This document shows positions 25,101 through 33,260 of a stretch of 56,382 nucleotides of DNA, one piece after another. Both the position numbers and the translations under genes were made by a program. Numbering within the stretch: position 1 is the stretch's first letter; each line of letters starts with the position of its first letter. The notes beneath the pieces were generated by a model. It ran no database searches, was not told the origin of the DNA, and saw only the letters and a program-made list of their open reading frames with translations. The DNA lies in assembly GCA_002344885.1 (NCBI GenBank), contig DDUQ01000142.1, positions 1 to 56,382 on the forward strand. The letters run 5' to 3'. This DNA comes from Comamonadaceae bacterium UBA2334. GTDB lineage: Bacteria > Pseudomonadota > Gammaproteobacteria > Burkholderiales > Burkholderiaceae_C.

Positions 25101-26015
25101 ATGGGGCTGTTGGGCGCTTTGCCGTCGCGCTTCCGGCGTGAACGCATTTTGATCGTGGGCTGTGGCGATGTGGGGATTCGTGCATTGCGTCAGCTTTCAG
25201 GTAAGGCTCGCGTGCTGGCGACCACCTCCCAGTTTGACAAGCGGGCGTTGCTCCGCACGGCAGGGTGCACCCCTTTGGTCGCCAATCTGGATCATCCGGT
25301 GGAATTGCGCAGGCTGGCGGGTGTGGCGCACAGGGTGCTGCATTTGGCACCGCCGCCTGGCGACGCAGGCAAAGGGTGGCACACCGATCCGCGCACAAGG
25401 GCGTTGACCCGGGCACTCGCCCGGCGCACGCCACCCAAGGTACTGGTCTATGGTTCCACCTCGGGTGTGTATGGCGATTGCGGTGGCGATTGGGTGGATG
25501 AAACCCGGGCGCTGGCACCTCAAACGCCGCGTGCGCTCAGGCGAGTGGATGCCGAGCAGGCTGTGCGCGCCTTTGGCAAACAAGCGCAGGTTCCCTGGGT
25601 CATTCTGCGAATCCCCGGGATCTATGCGCCGGATCGCGAGGGAGGCACGCCGGTAGAGCGGCTTCGCAAAGGTACACCTGTTCTGGAGTCGCAGGACGAT
25701 GTGTACACCAACCACATTCATGCCGATGATCTGGCCCGAGCGTGTGTGCTGGCCTTGTGGCGGGGCGCGCGCCGACGCGCTGTGCAGGTCTGTGACGACA
25801 CCGAGTTGAAAATGGGAGACTACTTTGACCTGGCAGCCGATGTGTATGGCTTGCCCCGGCCACCCCGTTTGCCAAGGTCGACCGCCAATGCGCAGTTGCC
25901 AGTCGTGCTGCTGAGTTTCATGAGCGAGTCCCGACGCCTGTGCAATGAGCGCATGAAGGCCGAGTTGGGGCTGGTGCTGCGTTACCCGACAGTGCGTGAA
26001 GGGTTGCTGGCATGA
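25101..26015 (+). CDS. NAD-dependent epimerase/dehydratase-like SDR protein
   Basis: 304 residues from ATG 25101, with GGAGAG 7-12 bases upstream. Extended-SDR Rossmann fold: ILIVGCGDVGIRALRQL (GxGxxG), YGSTSGVYGD carrying the Ser/Tyr catalytic region, and LRIPGIYAPDR. The YxxxK motif is not clear (the position reads RRVDAEQAV), so catalysis may be altered or lost. Function unknown. Divergent from the reductase gene. Confidence 0.82.
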   Translation: MGLLGALPSRFRRERILIVGCGDVGIRALRQLSGKARVLATTSQFDKRALLRTAGCTPLVANLDHPVELRRLAGVAHRVLHLAPPPGDAGKGWHTDPRTRALTRALARRTPPKVLVYGSTSGVYGDCGGDWVDETRALAPQTPRALRRVDAEQAVRAFGKQAQVPWVILRIPGIYAPDREGGTPVERLRKGTPVLESQDDVYTNHIHADDLARACVLALWRGARRRAVQVCDDTELKMGDYFDLAADVYGLPRPPRLPRSTANAQLPVVLLSFMSESRRLCNERMKAELGLVLRYPTVREGLLA

Positions 26016-26024
26016 ACGGGCAAC

Positions 26025-26045
26025 AAAAAAGCCCCATGCTGGGGC
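26025..26045 (-). terminator. Rho-independent terminator of tRNA-Leu
   Basis: On the minus strand GCCCC-AGCAT-GGGGC (26045-26031) is followed by six T (26030-26025). It lies 44 bases past the tRNA 3' end. Confidence 0.75.
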
Positions 26046-26088
26046 CTTGTGCTCGGTTGCTGCATGATGCCATCCAGTCAGTTGTGAA

Positions 26089-26176
26089 TGGTGCCGGGGG
26101 CCGGACTCGAACCGGCACGGTGTTTAGCACCGGCAGATTTTGAATCTGCTGCGTCTACCAATTTCGCCACTCCGGC
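26089..26176 (-). tRNA. tRNA-Leu (anticodon CAA)
   Basis: 88 nt with an encoded CCA end. The cloverleaf reads GCCGGAG acceptor, D-arm with GGTAGACGC, anticodon arm GCAGA-TTCAAAA-TCTGC (anticodon CAA, reads UUG), a long class II variable arm and T-arm GCCGG-TTCGAGT-CCGGC. In the acceptor stem position 6 (A) faces C67, a mismatch; the other six pairs are Watson-Crick. Confidence 0.96.
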
Positions 26177-26291
26177 AGCAACCTAGCCGGCAATTATGGC
26201 ACAGTAGAACAGTCGAATCTGGCACCTTCAGTCTCTGTTCACATTTTTTCTGACTTTCCAACGTGGTTCGCCTACCTACCGATTGCCGTTT

Positions 26292-27224
26292 ATGACCCTT
26301 GAAGCTGTTGACCCCAACCGACCGACCTATCCGACCATTGAAGATGTCATTGGCCACACGCCGCTTGTTGCGCTGCAGAGAATCGGTGCGCGGGTGTGCC
26401 AGGAACAGGGCAATGTCATCCTGGGCAAACTGGAGGGTAACAACCCGGCAGGTTCAGTCAAGGACAGGCCTGCACTGTCGATGATCCAGCGCGCCCAGGA
26501 GCGGGGTGACATACGGCCGGGCGATACGCTGATCGAAGCGACATCGGGCAACACGGGCATCGCCCTGGCGATGGCGGCAGCGGTCAAAGGGTACCGCATG
26601 GTGCTCATCATGCCCGAGGACCTCAGCATCGAGCGTGCACAGACCATGAAAGCTTTCGGGGCGGAATTGATCCTGACCCCAAAAAGTGGCGGCATGGAGT
26701 ACGCGCGCGACCTGGCTGACCAGATGCAGGCACAGGGCAAGGGCAGGGTGTTGGATCAGTTTGCCAACGCTGATAACCCACGGATTCACTTTGAAACCAC
26801 AGGCCCCGAAATCTGGCAGCAAACCGAAGGCCGTGTGACGCACTTCGTGAGTGCCATGGGCACCACAGGTACCATCACCGGGGTGTCCCGCTACCTCAAG
26901 GCACAGAACCCGGCCATTCGGGTGGTCGGTGCGCAACCCAGCGAAGGGTCGCGCATTCCGGGTATCCGGAAGTGGCCTGCCGAGTACTTGCCGAAGATCT
27001 ATGACCCCAGCGGTGTGGATGAACTCGTGTACGTGAGCCAGGCCGATGCGGAGGACATGTGCCGTCGCCTGGCGCGCGAAGAAGGCATTTTTGCGGGCAT
27101 ATCGGCGGCAGGTGCCTGCTGCGTGGCACTGTCGTTGGCCCGGCAGGTGCAAAACGCGACGATCGTCTTTGTGGTGTGTGACCGGGGTGACCGCTATCTG
27201 TCCACGGGCGTGTTCCCGGCCTGA
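26292..27224 (+). CDS. cysM: Cysteine synthase B (O-acetylserine sulfhydrylase)
   Basis: 310 residues from ATG 26292. PLP-dependent enzyme forming cysteine from O-acetylserine and sulfide or thiosulfate. Schiff-base lysine K57 in LEGNNPAGSVKDRP; substrate loop EATSGNTGIALAMAAA; PLP-phosphate loop GTTGTITG. IPGIRKWPAEYLPKIYD and the overall sequence point to the CysM rather than the CysK type. Its TGA overlaps the ATG of the NUDIX gene (TGATG). Confidence 0.95.
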   Translation: MTLEAVDPNRPTYPTIEDVIGHTPLVALQRIGARVCQEQGNVILGKLEGNNPAGSVKDRPALSMIQRAQERGDIRPGDTLIEATSGNTGIALAMAAAVKGYRMVLIMPEDLSIERAQTMKAFGAELILTPKSGGMEYARDLADQMQAQGKGRVLDQFANADNPRIHFETTGPEIWQQTEGRVTHFVSAMGTTGTITGVSRYLKAQNPAIRVVGAQPSEGSRIPGIRKWPAEYLPKIYDPSGVDELVYVSQADAEDMCRRLAREEGIFAGISAAGACCVALSLARQVQNATIVFVVCDRGDRYLSTGVFPA

Positions 27225-27757
27225 TGCAGACACCATACGTTTACTGTCCACTGTGCACCACGGCGCTGGCCGTGCGCGACGAGTGGGAGGATGGTGGCCC
27301 GAAGTCCAGGTTGCGCTGTCCGGCCTGCGCGTTCACGCACTGGAACAACCCCACACCGGTGCTGGCGGCCATCGTGGAAATGCCGGATGGCCGGGTGTTG
27401 CTGGCGCGCAATGCCGCATGGACGCATCGCATGTTTGCGCTCATTACCGGGTTCATGGAGGCCGGTGAGTCGCCAGAGGCGGGTATCACTCGCGAAGTGG
27501 CCGAAGAAACCGGCTTGCGGGTGACCCGGCTGTCGCTGGTGGGTGTGCACGACTTCCAGCGGATGAACCAGGTGGTCATCACTTACCACGCCCAGTGCGA
27601 AGGCAGCGTGGTGTTGTCGCCGGAGTTGGCGGAGTACGAGCTGTTCGAACCCGCGAACATCCGTTGCTGGCGCGCAGGCACGGGCTTGGCCTTGGCTGAC
27701 TGGCTTCGCAGCAAAGGCCATGAGCCCGTCTTCATTGAACAGTCAGCATCGTCATGA
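27224..27757 (+). CDS. Zinc-ribbon NUDIX hydrolase
   Basis: 177 residues, start overlapping the cysM stop. A zinc ribbon (C8, C11, C32, C35) precedes a NUDIX domain with a complete Nudix box: GFMEAGESPEAGITREVAEE. The arrangement resembles NudC-type NADH pyrophosphatases but lacks their larger N-terminal domain. It hydrolyses a nucleoside diphosphate linked compound; the substrate is not defined. Likely co-translated with cysM. Confidence 0.9.
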   Translation: MQTPYVYCPLCTTALAVRDEWEDGGPKSRLRCPACAFTHWNNPTPVLAAIVEMPDGRVLLARNAAWTHRMFALITGFMEAGESPEAGITREVAEETGLRVTRLSLVGVHDFQRMNQVVITYHAQCEGSVVLSPELAEYELFEPANIRCWRAGTGLALADWLRSKGHEPVFIEQSASS

Positions 27758-27763
27758 GCCCTG

Positions 27764-27782
27764 CCCACATCCCCGATGTGGG
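27764..27782 (+). terminator. Short hairpin after the NUDIX gene
   Basis: CCCACAT pairs with ATGTGGG across a 5-base loop, 7 bases beyond the NUDIX stop. No T run follows, so it is a weak terminator candidate only. The rest of the gap to tusA holds a TAAAAT box (27834-27839) that could be a -10 element. Confidence 0.35.
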
Positions 27783-27861
27783 GAGAGTCCGGGCTTACCC
27801 CCAGGGTTCGCGCCCAGGGTGGGAGCGCTCGCCTAAAATGAGTCTCTAGTAAGGACTTGAC

Positions 27862-28089
27862 ATGACAGCAGACAAAGAACTCGATGCCCGTGGCCTCAAT
27901 TGCCCGCTTCCCATTTTGAAAGCCAAAAAAGCCCTGGCTGACATGCACAGTGGCCAAACGCTGAAAATCATCGCCACCGACAGCGGTTCCATCCGTGATT
28001 TCCAGGCGTTTGCCAAGCAAACCGGCAACGACTTGTTGGGGCAGGACGCCGCGAACGGCGAGTACATCACGGTGCTCAAGCGCCGCTGA
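27862..28089 (+). CDS. tusA: Sulfurtransferase TusA
   Basis: 75 residues from ATG 27862, with an AAGGA site upstream. Carries the SirA/TusA motif LDARGLNCPLPILKAKKAL with active Cys14 in CPxP. TusA relays persulfide sulfur from IscS for tRNA 2-thiouridine and other sulfur pathways. It stands between the cysM operon and convergent valS. Confidence 0.95.
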   Translation: MTADKELDARGLNCPLPILKAKKALADMHSGQTLKIIATDSGSIRDFQAFAKQTGNDLLGQDAANGEYITVLKRR

Positions 28090-28159
28090 TACACACTGCG
28101 GTGGTCCGGCTGACAGCAGTCATCTGTCGGGGCACACGCCGCCGTTCTGCCGGACGACG

Positions 28160-28179
28160 CACCCGGATGAGACCGGGTG
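28160..28179. terminator. Hairpin between convergent tusA and valS
   Basis: CACCCGG pairs with CCGGGTG around a 6-base loop, 12 bases from the valS stop and 70 bases after tusA. No T run on either strand. Likely RNA 3' end structure for one or both genes. Confidence 0.4.
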
Positions 28180-28191
28180 GCGGCTGAAGCG

Positions 28192-31100
28192 TCAGCCCAG
28201 ACGCGACAACTGATCTTTGATTTTGGCCAGTGTCGCCGAAAAATCGGCCACACGTTTGCGTTCCTGCTCGAGCACGGCGGCAGGGGCCTTGGCCACGAAA
28301 GCTTCGTTGCCCAGCTTCCCGTTGGCTTTGGCCAGTTCGGTTTCCAAGCGGGTGGCCTCCTTGGACAGACGGGCTTTTTCGGCGGCCACGTCCACTTCCA
28401 TGAACAGGCACAGGCGGGCATCCCCCACCACCGCCACGGGAGCAGCCTGAGCGGCTGCTGCCCAGGCGGTTTCGTCGTCAAACACCTTGACTTCATTGAG
28501 TTTGGCCAGGGCTTTCAGCACGGGGGCTGCGTCGCTCATGAAGGTGGCATCCCCCACTGCGTACAGGGGCAGGCGGGTGGCGGGTGACACGTTCATTTCG
28601 CCGCGCAGGTTGCGGCAGGCATCGACCAGTGTTTTGAGCTTGGCCACATGCGCCTCGGCTGCTTCGTCGATGCGCTCTGGCTGGCTGACCGGGTAGGCAG
28701 CAATGCTGACCGACTCGCCCGCGCGCCCGGCCACCGGGGCCACCTTTTGCCACAGCTCCTCGGTGATGAACGGGGTGATGGGGTGCAGCAGACGCAGGAT
28801 GGTTTCCAGCGTGCGAATGAGGGTGCGGCGGGTACCGCGTTGGGTTTCGGCGTTGCCATTCTGGATTTGCACTTTGGCAATTTCCAGGTACCAGTCGCAG
28901 AACTCGTTCCAAACGAAGTCGTAAATGGTGTTGGCCACGTTGTCGAGGCGGTACTCGGCAAAGCCCTTGGCCACCTCGGCTTCCACGCGTTGCAGGCGCG
29001 AGACGATCCAGCGGTCGGGCTGGCTGAAGGCCAGGTAGCTGCCGCCGGGCCGCCCCAAGGCAGCGACAGCCCCCTCGGGGGGCAGCGAAGCCCCGACCTG
29101 TAAGGGCGCTTGGGGGCTTGTGCTGCCACCACCGGGTACGCAGGCATCGGCAGCGTGATCGCTCAAACCACAATCCTGGCCTTCGCAGTTCATCAGCACA
29201 AAGCGGGTGGCGTTCCATAATTTGTTGCAGAAGTTGCGGTAGCCCTCGCAGCGCTTGCTGTCGAAGTTGATGCTGCGACCCAGGGATGCCAGCGCCGCAA
29301 ACGTGAAGCGCAGCGCATCGGCACCATAGGCGGGAATGCCGTCGGGGAATTCCTTTTCGGTCTGCTTGCGCACCTTGGGTGCGGTTTCGGGCTTGCGCAG
29401 GCCGGTGGTGCGTTTGTCGAGCAATTCAGGCAGGGCAATGCCGTCGATCAGGTCCACGGGGTCGAGCACGTTGCCTTCAGACTTGCTCATCTTCTGGCCC
29501 TGGGCATCGCGCACCAGGCCGTGGATGTAGACGTGCTTGAACGGCACTTTGCCCGTGAAGTGCGTGGTCATCATGATCATCCGGGCCACCCAGAAGAAGA
29601 TGATGTCGTAGCCGGTGACCAGGACGCTGCTGGGCAGGTAGAGGTCGTAGTCTTGGGTGCTGGCTGATGTGTTGTTGGCGTTGGCCCGGGCGCTGGCGGG
29701 TGCGCCGGACTCGCCCGGACTCATACTCGCTGCGCTCGCCAAATCGACCGGTTCGAGCCCGGCACGCCCGCCAGCTTGTGGGTTCTCCAAGGCTTCTGGC
29801 CAACCCATTGTCGAGAAAGGCACCAGTGCGCTGGAGTACCAGGTGTCCAGCACGTCTTCGTCGCGCCTCAGGGGGCCAAAATATCCGTCTTTTTGTGCCT
29901 TTGCGCTCGCCTCATCTGCATTGTTAGCTACATAAACCTGACCGTTGTCGCCATACCAGGCCGGAATCTGATGCCCCCACCAGAGCTGGCGGCTGATGCA
30001 CCAGTCCTGGATGTTGTTCATCCACTGGTTGTAGGTGTTCACCCAGTTTTCGGGCACAAAGCTCACCTGGCCGCTGGTGACGGCATCGATGGCTTTCTGG
30101 GCGATGGATCGTGTGTCAAAAGCCGTGCCGGACCCAGCGCCGGGCCGCCCCAAGCTGAGGCCAGCCCCCTCGGGGGGCAGCGACTCGCCACCGGCGGGGA
30201 GCGTGGGGGCACGGTTCATGGCCACAAACCACTGGTCGGTCAGCATAGGCTCCACCACCTGACCGGTGCGGGTGCAGATGGGCACCATCAGCTTGTGTTT
30301 TTTGGTTTCGATCAGCGCACCACAGGCTTCCAGATCGGCCACGATGGCCTTGCGGGCTACAAAGCGGTCCAAGCCACGGTACTTTTCGGGGGCGTTGTCG
30401 TTGACGGTGGCTTGCAGCGTCAGCACGCAAATCATCTCCAGCCCCTGGCGCTGGCCCACGGCATAGTCGTTGGGGTCGTGCGCGGGCGTGACTTTCACCA
30501 CGCCGGTGCCGAATTCTTTGTCCACATAGGCATCGGCAATGATGGGGATGGTGCGGTCGCACAGTGGCAGCAGCACCTGTTTTCCGATCAGGTGCTGGTA
30601 GCGCTCGTCTTCGGGGTGAACCATCACCGCCACGTCGCCCAGCATGGTTTCGGGGCGGGTGGTGGCCACGGTCAGGCCTTTGGCCAGCGCGCCGTTCACG
30701 GTTTGTGGCCCATCGGCAAACGGGTACTCGATGTGCCACAGCGAGCCGTCTTTCTCCTCGTTTTCCACTTCCAGGTCGGACACCGCAGATTGCAGCACCG
30801 GGTCCCAGTTGACCAGGCGCTTGCCGCGGTAAATCAGGCCTTGCTCATACAGCTTCACAAAGGTCTGGGTGACGACTTGGCTCAGCTTGTCGTCCATGGT
30901 GAAGTACTCGCGGCTCCAGTCCACGCTGTCGCCCATGCGGCGCATTTGGGTGGTGATGGTGTTGCCGGACTTTTCTTTCCACTCCCACACCTTGGCCACA
31001 AAGTTTTTGCGGGCTTCGGCGGGTGTGGGGCCCATGTCGTGGCGGCTGATGCCTTGCTCTTGCAACTGGCGTTCCACCACGATTTGTGTGGCAATGCCTG

Positions 31101-31419
31101 CATGGTCGGTGCCGGGAATCCAGGCGGTGTTGAACCCGGCCATGCGGTGGTAGCGGGTCAGGCTGTCCATGATGGTCTGGTTGAACGCATGGCCCATGTG
31201 CAGCGTGCCAGTCACATTGGGTGGCGGCAATTGGATGGCAAAGTTGCGGCCTGATGCAGCGGCCTGCGCATCGGCCTGGCCCGTGCCGCGGAAACCGGCC
31301 ACGCCGTAGCCGCGCTGTTCCCATTCGGGTCCCCATTGGGCTTCCAGTGCGGCGGGCTCGAAGGATTTGGACAGCGATTGCAGGCCAGGCTGGGCGGGTT
31401 GCTGAGTGGACTCGGACAT
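28192..31419 (-). CDS. valS: Valyl-tRNA synthetase with repeat-derived insertions
   Basis: 1075 residues from ATG at 31419 (MSESTQQPAQPGLQ). Class Ia synthetase attaching valine to tRNA-Val, with editing domain. HMGH at residues 74-77 (HIGH motif), KMSKS at about 643-647, a Val/anticodon helical region and a C-terminal coiled coil (LSKEATRLETELAKANGKL). It is over 100 residues longer than E. coli ValS. The excess is concentrated in four places: ~401-435, ~494-510, ~540-590 and ~756-791. These coincide with repeats at 30140-30210, 29889-29936, 29650-29805 and 29047-29118. All keep the frame and avoid the signature motifs. Confidence 0.96.
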   Translation of the reverse strand: MSESTQQPAQPGLQSLSKSFEPAALEAQWGPEWEQRGYGVAGFRGTGQADAQAAASGRNFAIQLPPPNVTGTLHMGHAFNQTIMDSLTRYHRMAGFNTAWIPGTDHAGIATQIVVERQLQEQGISRHDMGPTPAEARKNFVAKVWEWKEKSGNTITTQMRRMGDSVDWSREYFTMDDKLSQVVTQTFVKLYEQGLIYRGKRLVNWDPVLQSAVSDLEVENEEKDGSLWHIEYPFADGPQTVNGALAKGLTVATTRPETMLGDVAVMVHPEDERYQHLIGKQVLLPLCDRTIPIIADAYVDKEFGTGVVKVTPAHDPNDYAVGQRQGLEMICVLTLQATVNDNAPEKYRGLDRFVARKAIVADLEACGALIETKKHKLMVPICTRTGQVVEPMLTDQWFVAMNRAPTLPAGGESLPPEGAGLSLGRPGAGSGTAFDTRSIAQKAIDAVTSGQVSFVPENWVNTYNQWMNNIQDWCISRQLWWGHQIPAWYGDNGQVYVANNADEASAKAQKDGYFGPLRRDEDVLDTWYSSALVPFSTMGWPEALENPQAGGRAGLEPVDLASAASMSPGESGAPASARANANNTSASTQDYDLYLPSSVLVTGYDIIFFWVARMIMMTTHFTGKVPFKHVYIHGLVRDAQGQKMSKSEGNVLDPVDLIDGIALPELLDKRTTGLRKPETAPKVRKQTEKEFPDGIPAYGADALRFTFAALASLGRSINFDSKRCEGYRNFCNKLWNATRFVLMNCEGQDCGLSDHAADACVPGGGSTSPQAPLQVGASLPPEGAVAALGRPGGSYLAFSQPDRWIVSRLQRVEAEVAKGFAEYRLDNVANTIYDFVWNEFCDWYLEIAKVQIQNGNAETQRGTRRTLIRTLETILRLLHPITPFITEELWQKVAPVAGRAGESVSIAAYPVSQPERIDEAAEAHVAKLKTLVDACRNLRGEMNVSPATRLPLYAVGDATFMSDAAPVLKALAKLNEVKVFDDETAWAAAAQAAPVAVVGDARLCLFMEVDVAAEKARLSKEATRLETELAKANGKLGNEAFVAKAPAAVLEQERKRVADFSATLAKIKDQLSRLG
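29047..29118 (+). repeat. GC-rich interspersed repeat, copy 1 (in valS)
   Basis: CGGGCCGCCCCAAG, then CAGCCCCCTCGGGGGGCAGC, ending in a TGGGGGC tract. It shares these blocks with 30140-30210 in the same gene. The central CCCCCTCGGGGG is palindromic. Read on the minus strand it adds about 24 residues. Confidence 0.75.
29650..29805 (-). repeat. Low-complexity in-frame insertion in valS
   Basis: This segment encodes an Ala/Ser/Gly-rich stretch (residues ~540-590, including LASAASMSPGESGAPASA) between GWPEAL and DLYLPSSVLVTGYD. In the ValRS family the distance between these two points is normally only a few residues. Its DNA includes ACTCATACTCGCTGCGCTCG, which looks repeat-like; I cannot confirm other genomic copies. 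Confidence 0.5.
29889..29936 (-). repeat. Dispersed ~50-bp imperfect palindrome, copy 4 (in valS)
   Basis: The plus strand reads TTTTTGTGCCTTTGCGCTCG, then TTGTTAGCTACATAAAC, the reverse form of copy 1. It codes ANNADEASAKAQKDG in ValS. Confidence 0.55.
30140..30210 (+). repeat. GC-rich interspersed repeat, copy 2 (in valS)
   Basis: CGGGCCGCCCCAAGC, then CCAGCCCCCTCGGGGGGCAG and GCGTGGGGGC, the same blocks as copy 1 about 1.1 kb away in the same gene and orientation. It encodes the segment SLPPEGAGLSLGRPGAG within an otherwise conserved ValRS region. Confidence 0.75.
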
Positions 31420-31484
31420 GTTGGATATCTCGGGCTGGGCGCACGCGCGCAAGCGTGTGGCGTTGAAAGGGTGAACCCGCGATT

Positions 31485-32234
31485 TTACGAAGCGTGGCCT
31501 GGGTGCCGTGTGGGCTGCCCTGCCGCAGGCAGGCAGGGCGCTTGCCAGATGTCCCATTCCGGCCCCGGACGGGCCTGCAAGTGCAGCGGCTGGCCCGTGT
31601 GGGGGTGGGCTAGGCTGAGGCTCACGGCATGCAGCCACAGGCGTTGAGCGCCGATCAACTGTGCCACCGCCCGGTTCAACGGGCCTTTGCCATGGGTGGC
31701 ATCACCCAGGATGGGGTGTGCAATGTGTTTCATGTGGCGGCGCAACTGGTGGCGTCGCCCGGTCAGGGGCTGCAACGCCACCCGCGCCACCCGCAGGTCC
31801 GGGTGCGTGCCGTCGAAGATGGGCAGCGCCAGCCGTTCAAGCGTGGCAAAGTGTGTCTGGGCGGGTTGGATGCGCTCGAGCAGGTCACGGGTGTCGTCGG
31901 GCAGTTGCTTCAGGGGGTGGTCGATGCAGCCCTTGTTGGCGGGCCAACCTCGCACCATGGCCTGATAGGTCTTGCTTAAGCCCGCGCCCGATTCGAAGGC
32001 GCCACCCATCAGGCGGGCGGTGTCGGCATCGAGCGCAAACAGCAGCAGGCCGCTGGTGCCTTTGTCGAGCCGGTGCACCGGCCAGACATGGCGACCCAGC
32101 TGGTCTCGCAGCATTTGCATCGCGAAGCGGGTTTCGCCGGCATCCAGGCCGGTGCGGTGGACGAGCAGGCCGGGTGGCTTGTCAATGGCCACCAGCCAGT
32201 CATCTTGGTACAGCACATGCAGCATCGGCTGCAT
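31485..32234 (-). CDS. truC: RluA-family tRNA pseudouridine synthase, TruC-like
   Basis: 249 residues; ATG 32225 is a possible later start and aligns best with E. coli TruC. It has the catalytic motif HRLDKGTSGLLLFAL, N-terminal VLYQDDWLVAIDKPPGLLVHR and the substrate motif TGRRHQLRRHMKHI. TruC modifies U65 of tRNA-Ile and tRNA-Asp. It has no S4 domain, as expected for TruC. The C-terminal ~20 residues (PCLPAAGQPTRHPGHAS) look like a tail added by a short palindrome. It lies 65 bases before valS. Confidence 0.88.
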   Translation of the reverse strand: MQPMLHVLYQDDWLVAIDKPPGLLVHRTGLDAGETRFAMQMLRDQLGRHVWPVHRLDKGTSGLLLFALDADTARLMGGAFESGAGLSKTYQAMVRGWPANKGCIDHPLKQLPDDTRDLLERIQPAQTHFATLERLALPIFDGTHPDLRVARVALQPLTGRRHQLRRHMKHIAHPILGDATHGKGPLNRAVAQLIGAQRLWLHAVSLSLAHPHTGQPLHLQARPGPEWDIWQAPCLPAAGQPTRHPGHAS

Positions 32235-32264
32235 TGTGCCTGTGGGTGCTGCGGGCGCTGAAGG

Positions 32265-32693
32265 TCAGGCCAGCTCGATCACGACGTCGATGTTGCCGCG
32301 CGTGGCGTTGGAGTACGGGCAGACCTGGTGTGCGGTGTCCACCAGCTTCTGCGCGACAGCCCGGTCAACGCCTGGCAGGTTCACCACCAGTTTGGCGTTG
32401 ATGCCGAAACCCTGTGGAATGGGGCCGATGCCCACGCTGGCAGTGATGGATGTGTCAGCTGGCACGGCGATTTTCTGCATGCCGGCCACGTGCTTGAGCG
32501 CGCCGATGAAGCAAGCCGAATAGCCGGCCGCAAACAGTTGTTCGGGGTTGGTCGCGCCGCCGGGGCCGCCCAGTTCCTTGGGTGGGGCCAGTTTCACGTC
32601 CAGCAGGCCATCGTTGGAAACGGAACGGCCATCGCGGCCGCCGGTGGAGGTGGCCACAGCGGTGTAAAGCACTTTGTCGAGGGAGGTGGTCAT
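32265..32693 (-). CDS. ohr: Organic hydroperoxide resistance peroxidase Ohr
   Basis: 142 residues, OsmC/Ohr fold. Reactive C61 (AAGYSACFIGAL) and resolving C125 (HQVCPYSNATRGN), with R20 and E51 that organise the active site. It reduces lipid and alkyl hydroperoxides using lipoyl-dependent electrons. It follows the DUF1304 gene at 63 bases on the same strand and likely shares its promoter, which faces yaaA. Confidence 0.95.
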   Translation of the reverse strand: MTTSLDKVLYTAVATSTGGRDGRSVSNDGLLDVKLAPPKELGGPGGATNPEQLFAAGYSACFIGALKHVAGMQKIAVPADTSITASVGIGPIPQGFGINAKLVVNLPGVDRAVAQKLVDTAHQVCPYSNATRGNIDVVIELA

Positions 32694-32756
32694 GGTGGTG
32701 TCGCTTTCATGGAAAACCCGGGTGCAGCACCCGGCGTGGGTGGGAAACAGGGAAGG

Positions 32757-33113
32757 TCAGGCCAGAAGGACCGCAGCGAGTGCGACCGCGCCGGGCAACG
32801 CCTGGATGAACAGAATCTTGCGGCTCGCGGTCAGGGCGCCGTACACACCTGCCACGACCACACACGCGAGGAAGAACACTTTGATGCTGTTGCCTGGTTC
32901 ACCCAGGGACACGCCCCAGATCAGCCCGGCGGCCAGAAACCCGTTGTACAGACCCTGGTTGGCGGCCAGCACCTTGGTGGCGGCAGAAAACTCCGGTGTC
33001 ATGCCAAAGGCGCGGCGGCCTTTTGGCGTGTCCCACCAGAACATTTCCAGCACGAGGATGTAGAGGTGCAAGCCTGCGATCAGGGCGGTGAGGATGTTGG
33101 CAGCGTGTTGCAT
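32757..33113 (-). CDS. DUF1304 membrane protein
   Basis: 118 residues from ATG at 33113, with about four hydrophobic helices. The DUF1304 signatures HLYILVLEMFWWDTPKGRR and LAANQGLYNGFLAAGLIWG are present. Function is unknown. Position ahead of ohr and opposite yaaA suggests a peroxide-stress link (inference). Confidence 0.87.
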   Translation of the reverse strand: MQHAANILTALIAGLHLYILVLEMFWWDTPKGRRAFGMTPEFSAATKVLAANQGLYNGFLAAGLIWGVSLGEPGNSIKVFFLACVVVAGVYGALTASRKILFIQALPGAVALAAVLLA

Positions 33114-33144
33114 GAGGAGTGGTTTGGTGGATGGCAAATAATTA

Positions 33145-33158
33145 AATTGTGCTCAATT
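33145..33158. promoter_or_regulatory. Candidate OhrR/MarR-type operator between ohr operon and yaaA
   Basis: AATTG-TGCT-CAATT is an inverted repeat in an AT-rich 50-base island; its right arm continues as CAATTGTA, a half-site like that bound by OhrR (TACAATT/AATTGTA). It lies 31 bases before the DUF1304 start. No ohrR gene is visible here. Confidence 0.45.
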
Positions 33159-33260
33159 GTATTGCGAAAAATAAAAACCATGTGTGAACCCAGGTTTTTC
33201 GGGTGTTCCGGTGAAAAGGGTGTTCATTCGGTTGCCCCTGTGCCGTGCCAGAATGGCAGG

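Noticed and set aside
28192..31419. Inteins in valS
   Set aside because: The insertions are short, low-complexity and lack any intein splicing motif.
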